A DNA stretch of 64,000 nucleotides from Streptomyces ambofaciens ATCC 23877 (GTDB lineage Bacteria; Actinomycetota; Actinomycetes; Streptomycetales; Streptomycetaceae): the NCBI RefSeq assembly GCF_001267885.1, contig NZ_CP012382.1, positions 3,893,001-3,957,000 of the forward strand, given 5' to 3'. The position numbers were made by a program, and so were the translations under genes. Below are positions 34,419-42,866 of this stretch, piece after piece (the stretch's first letter is position 1; each line of letters begins with the position of its first letter). The notes beneath the pieces were generated by a model. The model searched no databases and had not been told where the DNA came from. It was given only the letters and a program-made list of their open reading frames with translations.

Positions 34419-35384
34419 ATGGCCAAGAAGCGACCCCAGACGAAGGCCAAGCGGCCGCAGCTCACCGACGGAGAGATCCCGGTCGTCGGCGCCCGCGAGC
34501 CCTGCCCCTGCGGCAGCGGCCGCCGCTACAAGGCCTGCCACGGCCGGGCCGCCGCGCACGCCACGACCGAGTTGGTGCAGCGCCCGTTCGAAGGGCTGCC
34601 CGGCGAGTGCGACTGGGTGGCCCTGCGTGAGCTGGTTCCGGCGGCCACGGTCGAGCTGACCCTGAAGGACGGCCTGCCCGAGGGCGTCCCCTCCGTCACC
34701 CTGGCCACGGTGCTGCCGATGGCCTGGCCGGCCCTGCGCCGCGACGACGGCACCGTCCTGCTCGGCCTGCAGAACGACACGGCGTCGGGTGACATCAGCC
34801 GCGACCTCGCCGACACCCTCCAGCGGGCGCTGACCGCCGAGCCGGGCAACCCGGTACAGGGCCGCCGGGCGCCCGCCGACGGCCCGCGGCTGCAGGACCT
34901 GCTCGCCCCCGAGGGGTCGTTCGAGCCGACGGTGCACTCGGGCTTCGAGTTCTGGGTCCCGGACGCGGAGAACGCCACACCGGAGGTGACCGCCTCCCTG
35001 GAGCGGGCCAACGCCGCGGCCATCCCGACCGTCCGGCTGCAGAGCGTGGACGCCGCCTACTGGTGCGAGACGCCGGAGAAGAACCACCTGCGCTGGGTCA
35101 TGCCCCACGAGGAGGAGCGGCTTCTGGACGCTCTTGCCCGGCTGCACGCGGCCGGCCGGTCCTCCCTCGGCGAAGGCACCCGCCTCGTCGGCTCCTTCCG
35201 TGCGCACGGGCTCACGGTCCCGGTGTGGGACCTGCCCAGCGGTGTCACCGCGCAGGACGTCGAGAAGCCGGCGGCGGAGTTCGCCGAGCGCCTTGCCGAG
35301 GCCCTGGGCACGGACGCCCCGCTCACGCCCGACGAGCGCCGGGCACGGGGCGGCCTGACCAACCGGCAGGTCACCCTCAGCTGA
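34419..35384 (+). CDS. DUF5926 family protein with SEC-C zinc motif
   Basis: A 321-aa protein starting at ATG 34419 with GGGAGA 8 nt upstream. Residues about 25-45 carry the SEC-C zinc finger EPCPCGSGRRYKACHGR, the same motif that ends SecA. The rest has a conserved actinobacterial domain (LVPAATVELTLKDGLPEG, GFEFWVPDAENATPEV, HLRWVMPHEEERLLDALARL). The basic N-terminus (MAKKRPQTKAKRPQ) may bind nucleic acid or ribosomes. The role is unknown. It is followed by a strong palindrome terminator. Confidence 0.82.
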   Translation: MAKKRPQTKAKRPQLTDGEIPVVGAREPCPCGSGRRYKACHGRAAAHATTELVQRPFEGLPGECDWVALRELVPAATVELTLKDGLPEGVPSVTLATVLPMAWPALRRDDGTVLLGLQNDTASGDISRDLADTLQRALTAEPGNPVQGRRAPADGPRLQDLLAPEGSFEPTVHSGFEFWVPDAENATPEVTASLERANAAAIPTVRLQSVDAAYWCETPEKNHLRWVMPHEEERLLDALARLHAAGRSSLGEGTRLVGSFRAHGLTVPVWDLPSGVTAQDVEKPAAEFAERLAEALGTDAPLTPDERRARGGLTNRQVTLS

Positions 35385-35405
35385 CACAGCGTCACGGGCG
35401 CCGCT

Positions 35406-35429
35406 CCGGCTGACCGACCGGTCAGCCGG
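35406..35429 (+). terminator. Palindromic terminator
   Basis: CCGGCTGACCG (35406-35416) and CGGTCAGCCGG (35419-35429) are perfect complements, 22 nt after the DUF5926 stop. Confidence 0.7.
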
Positions 35430-35499
35430 GACTCCGGTCGAGGAACGCGTGACTCCGGTCACAACTCCCGGTGGAGTCAAGCCAGTACGTGACCGGAAA

Positions 35500-35594
35500 A
35501 CAGGAGATCGAATTTGCTAACCGCCGATCTCTTGTTACCGTTCGAGTAGCCCGGTTGCTGGTGCATCCCCCGTCGCCAGCAACCGGGTCTTTTC
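35500..35594 (+). ncRNA. Candidate small RNA with strong Rho-independent terminator
   Basis: A compact, comparatively AT-rich block between two genes. The first hairpin is GAGATCG (35504-35510) with CGATCTC (35525-35531). The second is a 12-bp perfect stem CCCGGTTGCTGG/CCAGCAACCGGG (35550-35561 with 35576-35587) followed at once by TCTTTTC. No protein gene ends just before it on the plus strand: the DUF5926 gene has its own terminator 120 nt upstream. The TSS is unknown; I place it near 35500. It could instead be an attenuator, but the next gene on the right is on the opposite strand. Confidence 0.5.
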
Positions 35595-35746
35595 ATGCGC
35601 CCGGTCGCGCACGCACCGCAGTCGCCTCTCAACTCCCCGTTCGCACAAGGGAGTCGGCCGCCCGGCCTCCTCGGTCCCCGGCGCCGCAACCCTCCGGCCA
35701 CCCGCGCCGCCACCGCCCCTCCGGTCGCCCGTGTCGCCGCCGCCGC

Positions 35747-36448
35747 TCAGTCGCCCCCGTCGCCGCCGTCACGCCCGCCGCCCCAGGCGCCCTCGGCCCG
35801 GTGTCCGCCGTCGGCCCGGTGACTCCCGTTGCTCCCGGTACGCAGCAGCAGCGGCCCGTACCCGGCCCGGCCCGCGAACTCGGCGACGGCCGTGTACTGG
35901 GCCGGCCCGCCCCGAAGCGGCTCCCGGGGTGTCTCACAGGTGCCCGGCTCGTCCTCGGCACCCACCGCGCAGCGCATCCGCACACTGCGCCCCTCGGGCC
36001 CCATGAGGCTCAGCACGGACTCCAGCGGGCCGCCGGTCGCGTTGCGGTAGTAGGTCCGCGCCCAGGTCTCCGCCCCCTGCGTGAGGACACAGGTCTGCGC
36101 CTCGACACCCTCGGGGGAGGTGAGCGCGGGACCGCAGCGCAGCGCGGTGGCCGGACCGGGCGGCAGCGCGGAGCGGACGGGGCCGGCCTGCGAGGGGACG
36201 CGGTCCGCTCCCCCGGGCACCTTGCCGTCACCGCCCCGCGGGAGGAGACGGACGGTCGGCGGGTCGCCCGGGCCCTCCGCCGTGCCTCCCGGGGGCCCCG
36301 CGGACGCCACGGCGAACGGCAGCACGACCGCGCCCGCCACGAAGGCGACGAGCCCGTACACACGGACCCGCCCGCGGTCCGGCCTGCCGCGGTCCGGCCC
36401 GCGACGGCGCGGCCCGGCGGCGCGGTGCTTCCCAGCATGAAGCGGCAT
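35747..36448 (-). CDS. Hypothetical membrane-anchored extracytoplasmic protein
   Basis: A 233-aa protein. Basic cytoplasmic N-terminus (GPRRRGPDRGRPDRGRVR), one TM helix at about 31-50 (YGLVAFVAGAVVLPFAVASA), then a Pro/Gly-rich extracytoplasmic part with four cysteines (ALRCGPAL, AQTCVLTQ, RMRCAVGA, GTCETPRE) likely forming two disulfides, and a low-complexity Gly/Asp tail (GGGRDGGDGGD). The start ATG 36448 is the only one that keeps the TM helix. Family not recognised. Confidence 0.6.
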   Translation of the reverse strand: MPLHAGKHRAAGPRRRGPDRGRPDRGRVRVYGLVAFVAGAVVLPFAVASAGPPGGTAEGPGDPPTVRLLPRGGDGKVPGGADRVPSQAGPVRSALPPGPATALRCGPALTSPEGVEAQTCVLTQGAETWARTYYRNATGGPLESVLSLMGPEGRSVRMRCAVGAEDEPGTCETPREPLRGGPAQYTAVAEFAGRAGYGPLLLRTGSNGSHRADGGHRAEGAWGGGRDGGDGGD

Positions 36449-36503
36449 GGGCGGACGATAACGACCGCGGACGGGCGCGGACTTCCCCGCGCGCCGGACA
36501 CCC

Positions 36504-37169
36504 CTACAACTCGGGCGCGCTCACACCCGTACGAGTGAGGGCGTCGACCACCGCGTCCACCACGGCCTCGACGTCGGGCACCCAGGGCGAGGCGGAGCCG
36601 GGCAGCGGAGCCCGCTCCCAGCGGACGGCACCCCGGCCCGACTCGGACGGCGGCAGCGCGAGATAGCCGCCCTCGCCGTGGAACCGCAGGGAACCGGGGA
36701 CGAAGTCCTTGGCGTAGAGCAGTTCGCCCAGCTGCTCCATGGAGTACGGCTTGACCAGCAGCGACCAGCGGGTGGGCGAGGCGACGACCGGGCCGAGCCT
36801 GAGGCCGGCGCGGTCGAGCGCGGCCAGCGCGTGGGCGGCCGGCAGCGCGGGCAGGGAGACCGCGCACGGAGCGGCGCCCCCGGTGGCCAGGACGATCGGC
36901 GCGGTGGGCCGGTTGCTCCACCACCAGCGCACCATGCGCGCGTCGGTGGTGGCCGCGAGGAGGCCCGGGTCGAAGGGATGCGCGCCGGGCACCGTGCACT
37001 CCGGGTCAGGGCAGCCGCAGCGCGACCGCGCCTGCGGGTCCGCCGCCACGCCCGGGAGTACGGGCCACTGCCATTGCGTCGCGTAGGTCAGGGCCGCGCC
37101 GATCAGCTCAGGCCGTCCGTCGTCGTGCCGGGACAGGAGCCTGCGTCGCCTTCCGAGGATCTCGCGCAT
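36504..37169 (-). CDS. Primase/polymerase-like protein lacking the acidic catalytic strand
   Basis: A 221-aa protein that aligns in layout with the N-terminal half of bifunctional primase/polymerases: AALTYATQWQWPVLPGVA, the cysteine knot CGCPDPECTVPGAHPFD, ARMVRWWWSNRPTAPIVLAT and later the Gly-rich strand LRFHGEGGYLALPPS. Where active Prim-Pol proteins have an Asp-x-Asp strand (compare GVDLD in the protein at 24782), this one reads APCAVSLPALPAAHAL with no acidic pair, so polymerase activity is unlikely. The upstream region is 500 nt of non-coding sequence. Confidence 0.72.
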   Translation of the reverse strand: MREILGRRRRLLSRHDDGRPELIGAALTYATQWQWPVLPGVAADPQARSRCGCPDPECTVPGAHPFDPGLLAATTDARMVRWWWSNRPTAPIVLATGGAAPCAVSLPALPAAHALAALDRAGLRLGPVVASPTRWSLLVKPYSMEQLGELLYAKDFVPGSLRFHGEGGYLALPPSESGRGAVRWERAPLPGSASPWVPDVEAVVDAVVDALTRTGVSAPEL

Positions 37170-37670
37170 GAGCGCTCGTTCCTTTCCGTTGCACGCCTGG
37201 CAACACCGTGGTCACATCACCATGTGTCGATCTCTTCGCTGTGCGTAGCTGGTGGCGCATCACACCCCCGCCGACGGCAAGGGGAACCCCTCTGGGCCGA
37301 GCACTGACTGCGTCTGCGGCGGTTCCGTCCACACTGCGTCCATCAAAAGCATGGGCGTGGCGCGGGGGTGGCGAAGTCTGGCGTTTTGCCGTCCCGAGTA
37401 TTTCTCTCCGCCTCCACCACGGGAGGATGGGGCACGGTCGTCGGTGGATAGGACGCCCGGGTCCACCGCCAGGTTCCGGGTGGTCCCCGACCACCCCTGG
37501 CCTTCTCCGAGTACGTACCCATCACGACCGCTGTGACGCTCCGTAAAGCACCCCCAGTCGACCGCAACAAGCCGTCCTCCGGGGCAGTTTCAAGCCAATT
37601 TCGCATTTACGCAAGAGGCCGGGAAGAAAGCCGTCCACACCTCACGGACACCAGGAATCCCAGCAGGACA
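37170..37670. other. Intergenic region between divergent primase-like and PP2C genes
   Basis: 501 nt, somewhat less GC-rich than its surroundings, with no supported gene. It must hold promoters in both directions. A small ATG frame at 37222-37248 (eight codons, two Cys and two Arg) is noted but not called. Confidence 0.4.
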
Positions 37671-37763
37671 ATGCTGGACATCTCCTTACGAGTGCGTGTA
37701 CATGTGGAGACACTGCTGGCGGCGCAGAATGACATGGGGGTTTGCGATGCTTTTGAGCAGTAA
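37671..37763 (+). CDS. Short ORF with TTA codon, in frame with the PP2C phosphatase
   Basis: A 30-codon frame (MLDISLRVRVHVETL, then LAAQNDMGVCDAFEQ) ending in TAA at 37761-37763, with AGCAGGA 5 nt before its ATG. The TAA is exactly nine codons upstream of, and in frame with, the PP2C ATG at 37788, so a single base change (TAA to TAC) would fuse the two. Codon 6 is TTA (37686-37688), the rare Streptomyces leucine codon read by bldA tRNA. Codon use here (GTA, CAT, ACA, AAT, GTT, GCT, TTT) is much less GC-biased than in the neighbours. It is either a regulatory leader peptide or the broken N-terminus of the phosphatase. Confidence 0.5.
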   Translation: MLDISLRVRVHVETLLAAQNDMGVCDAFEQ

Positions 37764-37787
37764 GCGCCGGTCGGGAGGCCGGACGCC

Positions 37788-39218
37788 ATGAACGCCCCGC
37801 ACCCCGCGAAAGTGGCCGGAATCGATTCAACGGTTCCGTCCCCCGCACACACTGTCGCGTCCGCCTCCCCGGCCACCGCTCCGGACCCCACAGACACCGC
37901 GGACGCCCCGGCGGCCACGGACACCCACGCCGCGCCCTGCGCCCCCGGCACCCTGCTGCAGGACCGGCTGGCCGGCTGGGTCTCGGACCTCACGACGCTG
38001 CACGAGCTGACCGAGCGACTGGTCCGTACGGGCTCCCTCACGGAAGGCCTCCAGGAGATGCTGCGCGCCGGTGCCGCCCTGGTGGGCGCCCGGCGAGGTC
38101 TCGTCGTCCTGGAACCGGCGGACGGTCTCGGCCCGGACACCACCATCGGCCTCGGGCTGGCCCGCGCCGACCTCGGGCACATCGAGACCGTGCCCCGCGG
38201 CTCCGTGTCGTACGGGCGGATCCTCGACGGACTGCCGGTCGGCGAGGGCGGGATCGCCGAGCCCGACCTGTTCGCCGAGAAGGGCCTCGACCCGCGCCAC
38301 CGCGAGGTCGCCGCCCGTCTCGGCTACGCCGCCAGCTACACGCTGCCGCTGGCCGCCGAAGGCGCCGGGCGTCTGGGAGCCGCCGTATGGCTCTACGACG
38401 AACCCGCCGAACCGGGTGAGCGGCCACGCCACCTCGCCGGCCTCTACGTCCGGTACGCGACCCAGCACCTGGCCCGCCTCCTGGAGGTCGAGCGCACGCG
38501 CGCGTCCATGGCGACGATGGCCGAGGAGCTGCTCCCCTCCCGCCTGCCGCGGGTGCCCGGCGTCCAGCTCGCCGCCCGGCACCACACCGGTCCGCGGGGC
38601 GGCGGCGACTGGTACGACGCGCTGCCCCTGCCCGACGCCGCGCTCGGTCTCGCCGTCGGGTCCGTCACCGGGTCCGGCCCCAGCGCGGTCGCCGCGATGG
38701 GACGGCTGCGCGCCTCCCTGCGGGCGTACGCCGTGATGGAGGGCGAGGACCCGGTCGCCGTCCTGTCCGACCTGGAGCTGCTGCTGCGGCTCACCGAACC
38801 CGCCCGCTCCGCCACCGCCCTGTTCGGGTACTGCGAGCCCGCGCTGCGCCGGATCACCCTGGCCGGCGCCGGGCACAGCCCGCCCCTGCTGATCGGGGAG
38901 CGGCGCACGGAGTTCGTCGAGACGTCCGTCTCCGCGCCGCTCGGCATGCTCGCCTGCTGGGAGGCGCCGAGCGTGGAACTCCAGGTCGCACCGGGAGAGA
39001 CGGTTCTGCTGTACACCGACGGGCTGCTGCACCGCACCGGTGACCCGGCCGACCGCGCCTTCGCCCGGCTGCACGCGGCGGCGGCCGGCGTCCCCCGCGC
39101 GGAGCGCCGAGACCCGGCCGCGGTCGCCGCACACGTGCTGCGCACGATGCTGCCGGACGGGAAGGGCGAGGAGGACTCCGAGGAGGACGTGGTCCTGCTG
39201 GCGGTCAGGTTCGAGTGA
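37788..39218 (+). CDS. GAF-PP2C (SpoIIE-type) serine/threonine phosphatase
   Basis: A 476-aa protein. A Pro/Ala-rich N-terminus of about 55 residues precedes a GAF domain (about 65-235, LHELTERLVRTGSLTEGLQE ... GLVVLEPADGLGP) and a C-terminal SpoIIE/RsbU phosphatase domain (about 255-475). Metal-binding motifs are visible as GPRGGGDWYDALPLPD, ITLAGAGHSPPLL and LLYTDGLLH, with a C-terminal EEDVVLLAVRF. In the first motif the usual VGGDW Asp is present; in the GDVxGHG motif the protein reads GSVTGSGPSA, so one metal ligand is replaced. It probably dephosphorylates an anti-anti-sigma factor. GGGAGG lies before ATG 37788. Confidence 0.88.
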   Translation: MNAPHPAKVAGIDSTVPSPAHTVASASPATAPDPTDTADAPAATDTHAAPCAPGTLLQDRLAGWVSDLTTLHELTERLVRTGSLTEGLQEMLRAGAALVGARRGLVVLEPADGLGPDTTIGLGLARADLGHIETVPRGSVSYGRILDGLPVGEGGIAEPDLFAEKGLDPRHREVAARLGYAASYTLPLAAEGAGRLGAAVWLYDEPAEPGERPRHLAGLYVRYATQHLARLLEVERTRASMATMAEELLPSRLPRVPGVQLAARHHTGPRGGGDWYDALPLPDAALGLAVGSVTGSGPSAVAAMGRLRASLRAYAVMEGEDPVAVLSDLELLLRLTEPARSATALFGYCEPALRRITLAGAGHSPPLLIGERRTEFVETSVSAPLGMLACWEAPSVELQVAPGETVLLYTDGLLHRTGDPADRAFARLHAAAAGVPRAERRDPAAVAAHVLRTMLPDGKGEEDSEEDVVLLAVRFE

Positions 39219-39377
39219 TCCGGCCGACGGCCCGGTTCGGACAACGGACACCGGCGCCGGTCTCGTCGCCCACAGCGGACGGCCGTGCCTCCGTGTAACG
39301 GGCCCTTCGGCCCTGGGCCCCCTTCCGTACGACCGTACGATGGGGGGTGGTCCAGTGCCGTATCAAGGAGGATGACC

Positions 39378-40880
39378 GTGGCGGAGGAGCTCAACCCGGA
39401 GATCTCGGAGAACCCGCAGACCCCGGAAGCCGCGCTCGAGGACGCCGCTGACGCGGCCGGTGACGAGCCGGTCAAGCAGCGCAAGAACGGCCTGTACCCG
39501 GGCGTGTCCGACGAGCTGGCCGAGAACATGAAGTCCGGCTGGGCCGACACGGAGCTGCGCGACCTGGAGCCGATCCCCCAGGCCGCCGAGACCGCCGCCC
39601 GCCGCGCCGCCCTGTCCGCCCGCTTCCCCGGTGAGCGCCTGGTGATCCCCGCCGGCAACCTGAAGACCCGCTCGAACGACACGGAGTACTCCTTCCGCGC
39701 CTCGGTCGAGTACGCCTACCTCACCGGCAACCAGACCGAGGACGGCGTCCTGGTCCTGGAGCCCGAGGGCGACGGCCACACCGCGACGGTCTACCTCCTG
39801 CCGCGCTCCGACCGTGAGAACGGCGAGTTCTGGCTGGACGGCCAGGGCGAGCTGTGGGTCGGCCGCCGCCACTCCCTCACCGAGGCCGAGAAGCGCTACG
39901 GCATCCCCGCCTCCGACGTCCGCGAGCTGACCGGATCGCTCCGCGAGGCCACCGGGCCGGTGCGGGTCGTGCGCGGGTACGACGCCGGTGTCGAGGCGGC
40001 GCTGACCGACAAGGTCACCGCCGAGCGCGACGAGGAACTGCGCGTCTTCCTCTCCGAGGCCCGCCTGGTCAAGGACGAGTTCGAGATCGGCGAGCTGCAG
40101 AAGGCCGTCGACTCCACCGTGCGCGGCTTCGAGGACGTCGTGAAGGTCCTCGACAAGGCCGAGGCGACCAGCGAGCGCTACATCGAGGGCACCTTCTTCC
40201 TCCGCGCGCGCGTGGAGGGCAACGACGTCGGCTACGGCTCGATCTGCGCCGCCGGCCCGCACGCCTGCACCCTGCACTGGGTACGCAACGACGGCCCGGT
40301 CCGCTCCGGCGACCTGCTGCTGCTCGACGCGGGCGTGGAGACGCACACGTACTACACCGCCGACATCACCCGCACGCTGCCGATCAACGGCCGCTACAGC
40401 GAGCTCCAGAAGAAGATCTACGACGCCGTGTACGACGCCCAGGAGGCCGGCATCGCGGCCGTGAAGCCGGGCGCCAAGTACCGCGACTTCCACGACGCGT
40501 CCCAGCGCGTGCTGGCCGAGCGGCTCGTCGAGTGGGGCCTGGTCGAGGGCCCCGTCGAGCGGGTGCTGGAGCTGGGCCTGCAGCGCCGCTGGACGCTGCA
40601 CGGCACCGGGCACATGCTCGGCATGGACGTCCACGACTGCGCCGCCGCCCGCGTGGAGTCCTACGTCGACGGCACGCTGGAGCCCGGCATGGTGCTCACC
40701 GTCGAGCCGGGCCTGTACTTCCAGGCCGACGACCTGACCGTGCCCGAGGAGTACCGGGGCATCGGCGTGCGCATCGAGGACGACATCCTCGTCACCGCTG
40801 ACGGCAACCGGAACCTGTCCGCCGGGCTGCCCCGCCGGTCGGACGAGGTCGAGGAGTGGATGGCGGCCCTGAAGGGCTGA
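39378..40880 (+). CDS. pepP: Xaa-Pro aminopeptidase (aminopeptidase P, M24B)
   Basis: A 500-aa metallopeptidase that removes N-terminal residues before proline. The start is taken as GTG 39378 because AAGGAGG ends 6 nt before it, while the ATG at 39372 directly abuts the ribosome site. The N-terminal domain spans about 40-230, the pita-bread catalytic domain about 235-490. All five metal ligands can be placed: Asp in LLLDAGVET, Asp in YYTADITRTLP, His in HGTGHMLGMDVHD, Glu in LTVEPGLYF and Glu in GVRIEDDILVT. Cytoplasmic. Followed by a strong terminator. Confidence 0.92.
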   Translation: MAEELNPEISENPQTPEAALEDAADAAGDEPVKQRKNGLYPGVSDELAENMKSGWADTELRDLEPIPQAAETAARRAALSARFPGERLVIPAGNLKTRSNDTEYSFRASVEYAYLTGNQTEDGVLVLEPEGDGHTATVYLLPRSDRENGEFWLDGQGELWVGRRHSLTEAEKRYGIPASDVRELTGSLREATGPVRVVRGYDAGVEAALTDKVTAERDEELRVFLSEARLVKDEFEIGELQKAVDSTVRGFEDVVKVLDKAEATSERYIEGTFFLRARVEGNDVGYGSICAAGPHACTLHWVRNDGPVRSGDLLLLDAGVETHTYYTADITRTLPINGRYSELQKKIYDAVYDAQEAGIAAVKPGAKYRDFHDASQRVLAERLVEWGLVEGPVERVLELGLQRRWTLHGTGHMLGMDVHDCAAARVESYVDGTLEPGMVLTVEPGLYFQADDLTVPEEYRGIGVRIEDDILVTADGNRNLSAGLPRRSDEVEEWMAALKG

Positions 40881-40890
40881 CCCGCGCTCC

Positions 40891-40924
40891 GACGGCCGGG
40901 CACCGCACCAGGTGCCCGGCCGTC
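40891..40924. terminator. Bidirectional hairpin terminator
   Basis: GACGGCCGGGCACC (40891-40904), loop GCACCA, GGTGCCCGGCCGTC (40911-40924): a perfect 14-bp stem between the convergent pepP and ATP-binding protein genes. Confidence 0.85.
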
Positions 40925-40984
40925 GTCATGTCCCAGGGCGTGGAGGGCGCGGCCCTCGACGAGCTCAGCGGGGCGAGGCCGTGG

Positions 40985-41452
40985 TCACACCGCCACCAGC
41001 GGAGCGTCCGCGCGCCACTTGAGCACCTTGTCGAAGCTCACCACGGCGCCCGCCCGGCCGGGCGTGCTGCCGATGTGGACGTGGTCGGCGAGTTCCCGGA
41101 TGAGACACAGGCCGCGGCCGTGCTCCGCGTCGGCGGACACCGGGCGCGCCGCTCCCTGCGCCCGGCCCGGGGCGGCCGCGGGAAATCCCGGGCCCGTGTC
41201 GGCGACCTCGATGCGGCAGCGTTCGCCGTCGAGGTAGGCCGTGACGCGGTACGCCTCCGAGGGGCCGCCGCCGGGTCCGGCGTCCCCGCCGTGCTCCACG
41301 GCGTTGGCGCAGGCCTCGCTCAGCGCTACAGAGAGGTCGAAGGAGATGTCGGGGTCGACGCCCGCGGTCTCCATGGTGCCGATCAGCAGGCGGCGGGCCA
41401 GGGGCACGCTCGCAGCCTCGCGCCGCAAATGGAGTGACCACCAGATGCTCAT
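40985..41452 (-). CDS. HATPase_c (RsbW-like) ATP-binding regulatory protein
   Basis: A 155-aa GHKL-domain protein covering almost only the ATPase fold: the N box in LSVALSEACANAVEHGGDAG, G1 in VADTGPGFP, G2 in AEHGRGLCLIRELADHV. The N-terminus (WWSLHLRREAASVPLARRLL) is the usual first strand and helix of anti-sigma kinases. Boxes are better conserved than in the paralogue at 33401. Likely an anti-sigma factor or switch kinase. It lies close to the GAF-PP2C phosphatase (1.8 kb), a possible partner-switch set. Confidence 0.86.
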   Translation of the reverse strand: MSIWWSLHLRREAASVPLARRLLIGTMETAGVDPDISFDLSVALSEACANAVEHGGDAGPGGGPSEAYRVTAYLDGERCRIEVADTGPGFPAAAPGRAQGAARPVSADAEHGRGLCLIRELADHVHIGSTPGRAGAVVSFDKVLKWRADAPLVAV

Positions 41453-41674
41453 GCTCCAGCCTCCCGGCCGCGGCTCGACATACCGTTACGTATTGCCCCC
41501 CGTGCCTCTGCGTAAGCGCGCAGACCGCATGAGACCGCTCATATGGCGGATGTGGCCCTGCCGCCGATCGGTGTATGTGGGACGGCTCGCACCAGAGAGT
41601 GATCTTCCGGTCGTACGGCATCTTGTGGACCTGCCGTACGGCGCGAGGGGTGCCAGTGCGATGATGAGCCCGCC

Positions 41675-42553
41675 ATGACTGCCCCCCACCCGCCAACGGC
41701 GCGCTCCGGGAACGAGACCCGGGTCCTGCGGGCCGCGGTGTTCGCCGCGGTCTGCGTCGTGCTGGCCGCGGCGGGGCACACGCTCGCCTCCTGTGCCACG
41801 GTTCCGCCGTGGTCCCTGGGCGCGGGATTCCTCGGGGCGGTCGTGGTCGCCGCACCCCTCGCCGGGCGCCGGCGCTCACTGCCCTGCATCGCGGCGTTGC
41901 TGACCGTCGGCCAGACGGCCCTGCACATCCTGTTCGGACTGGGCCAGCACGGCGGCACGGCGAACACGGCGTCCGGCACGGCCGCCGCCTCCGCCGGCGC
42001 ACCGGGCGCACTGGCCACCGGCGGACCGGGCGCCGTGGCCGACGCCTCGCTCGTCGAGCAGGCCGCGCGGCTGGTCTGCGGAACGACCGCGGCGGCGATC
42101 AGCCCGGCCCAGGCCCAGCGGATCCTCAGCGACGCGCGGATCGCCCCGGGCACCGGCGCCCACGCCGAGGCCGCGCACCACCCCGCCGACCTCCTGTCGA
42201 CCGCGGGTTCGACGAGCTCGCTGGTGCCCTCGCTGCCCATGCTGCTGGGCCACGTCCTCGCGGCCCTGGCCGCCGGCTGGCTGCTGCGGCGCGGGGACCT
42301 GGCCCTGGCCCGGCTCGTGGAACTCTCCACGCACTCGGCCCACTCGGTGGCCGAGGCGGCGCTCGTCCGCGGCCTGCGCGCGGCCCTCTCCCTGGTGCGC
42401 GCCCTGCACGCCGGGCTCGCCGGCAGCCCCGGCACGGGGCCCCGGCTGCCGCTCACCGCGCTGCCGGTGCCGCCCCGGCCGCGCACCACCGCACTCCATC
42501 ACACGGTGACCAGGCGCGGCCCGCCGCGCGAGGCGTTCTCCCTCGCCGCCTGA
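41675..42553 (+). CDS. Hypothetical integral membrane protein
   Basis: A 292-aa protein with four or five predicted TM segments (about 18-40, 46-63, 70-90, and 192-212 with SLPMLLGHVLAALAAGWLL). A soluble loop between TM3 and the last TM contains HHPADLLS and a Cys. The C-terminal 70 residues are cytoplasmic, with helices rich in Ala, Arg and His and a Pro/Arg tail. No family was recognised. It directly precedes the copper-trafficking genes in the same orientation, and three His-containing membrane segments (AGHTLASCA, ALHILFGLGQHG, LLGHVL) could bind metal, but this is inference. Confidence 0.7.
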   Translation: MTAPHPPTARSGNETRVLRAAVFAAVCVVLAAAGHTLASCATVPPWSLGAGFLGAVVVAAPLAGRRRSLPCIAALLTVGQTALHILFGLGQHGGTANTASGTAAASAGAPGALATGGPGAVADASLVEQAARLVCGTTAAAISPAQAQRILSDARIAPGTGAHAEAAHHPADLLSTAGSTSSLVPSLPMLLGHVLAALAAGWLLRRGDLALARLVELSTHSAHSVAEAALVRGLRAALSLVRALHAGLAGSPGTGPRLPLTALPVPPRPRTTALHHTVTRRGPPREAFSLAA

Positions 42554-42866
42554 CACGACGCGACCACCGCTCCGCTCCGGCCCGTCGGCCTTCGCCCACC
42601 GGCACCGCCCCTGGCTCTGCCCGTCGGCGACCGGCCTCGGCCGGCCCGTCGGCCCTGTCCTTCGGCCTGCCCATCGGTCCACGACCGCCGGTTCCCACCG
42701 CCGGTTCCCGACCGACGGCCGCGCCCTCGGACCTGACCGCCGGTACGGCACCCGCCCGGAGCACGGAGGGCCCGCCGTCGTGCGGCACGCGCGCGTGCGC
42801 GCACCCCTCCCGTCATCCGTCACCGGCGCAGCGCCGGTGACCCACTCGAAGCGGAGTGTTCCGTCC
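42554..42866. promoter_or_regulatory. Leader region of the copper cluster with strong inverted repeat
   Basis: 313 nt of GC-rich non-coding DNA. At 42819-42841 GTCACCGGCGC and GCGCCGGTGAC flank a single base, giving an 11-bp-arm palindrome 25 nt before the ycnI start. It may be an operator or an mRNA hairpin; no copper-repressor motif was recognised with certainty. Confidence 0.5.

Noticed and set aside
37222..37248. Cysteine-containing leader peptide (eight codons) before the PP2C region
   Set aside because: Too short, no ribosome site seen, and no sulfur or cysteine gene follows; a longer GTG frame with C-V-D-L there has no support either.
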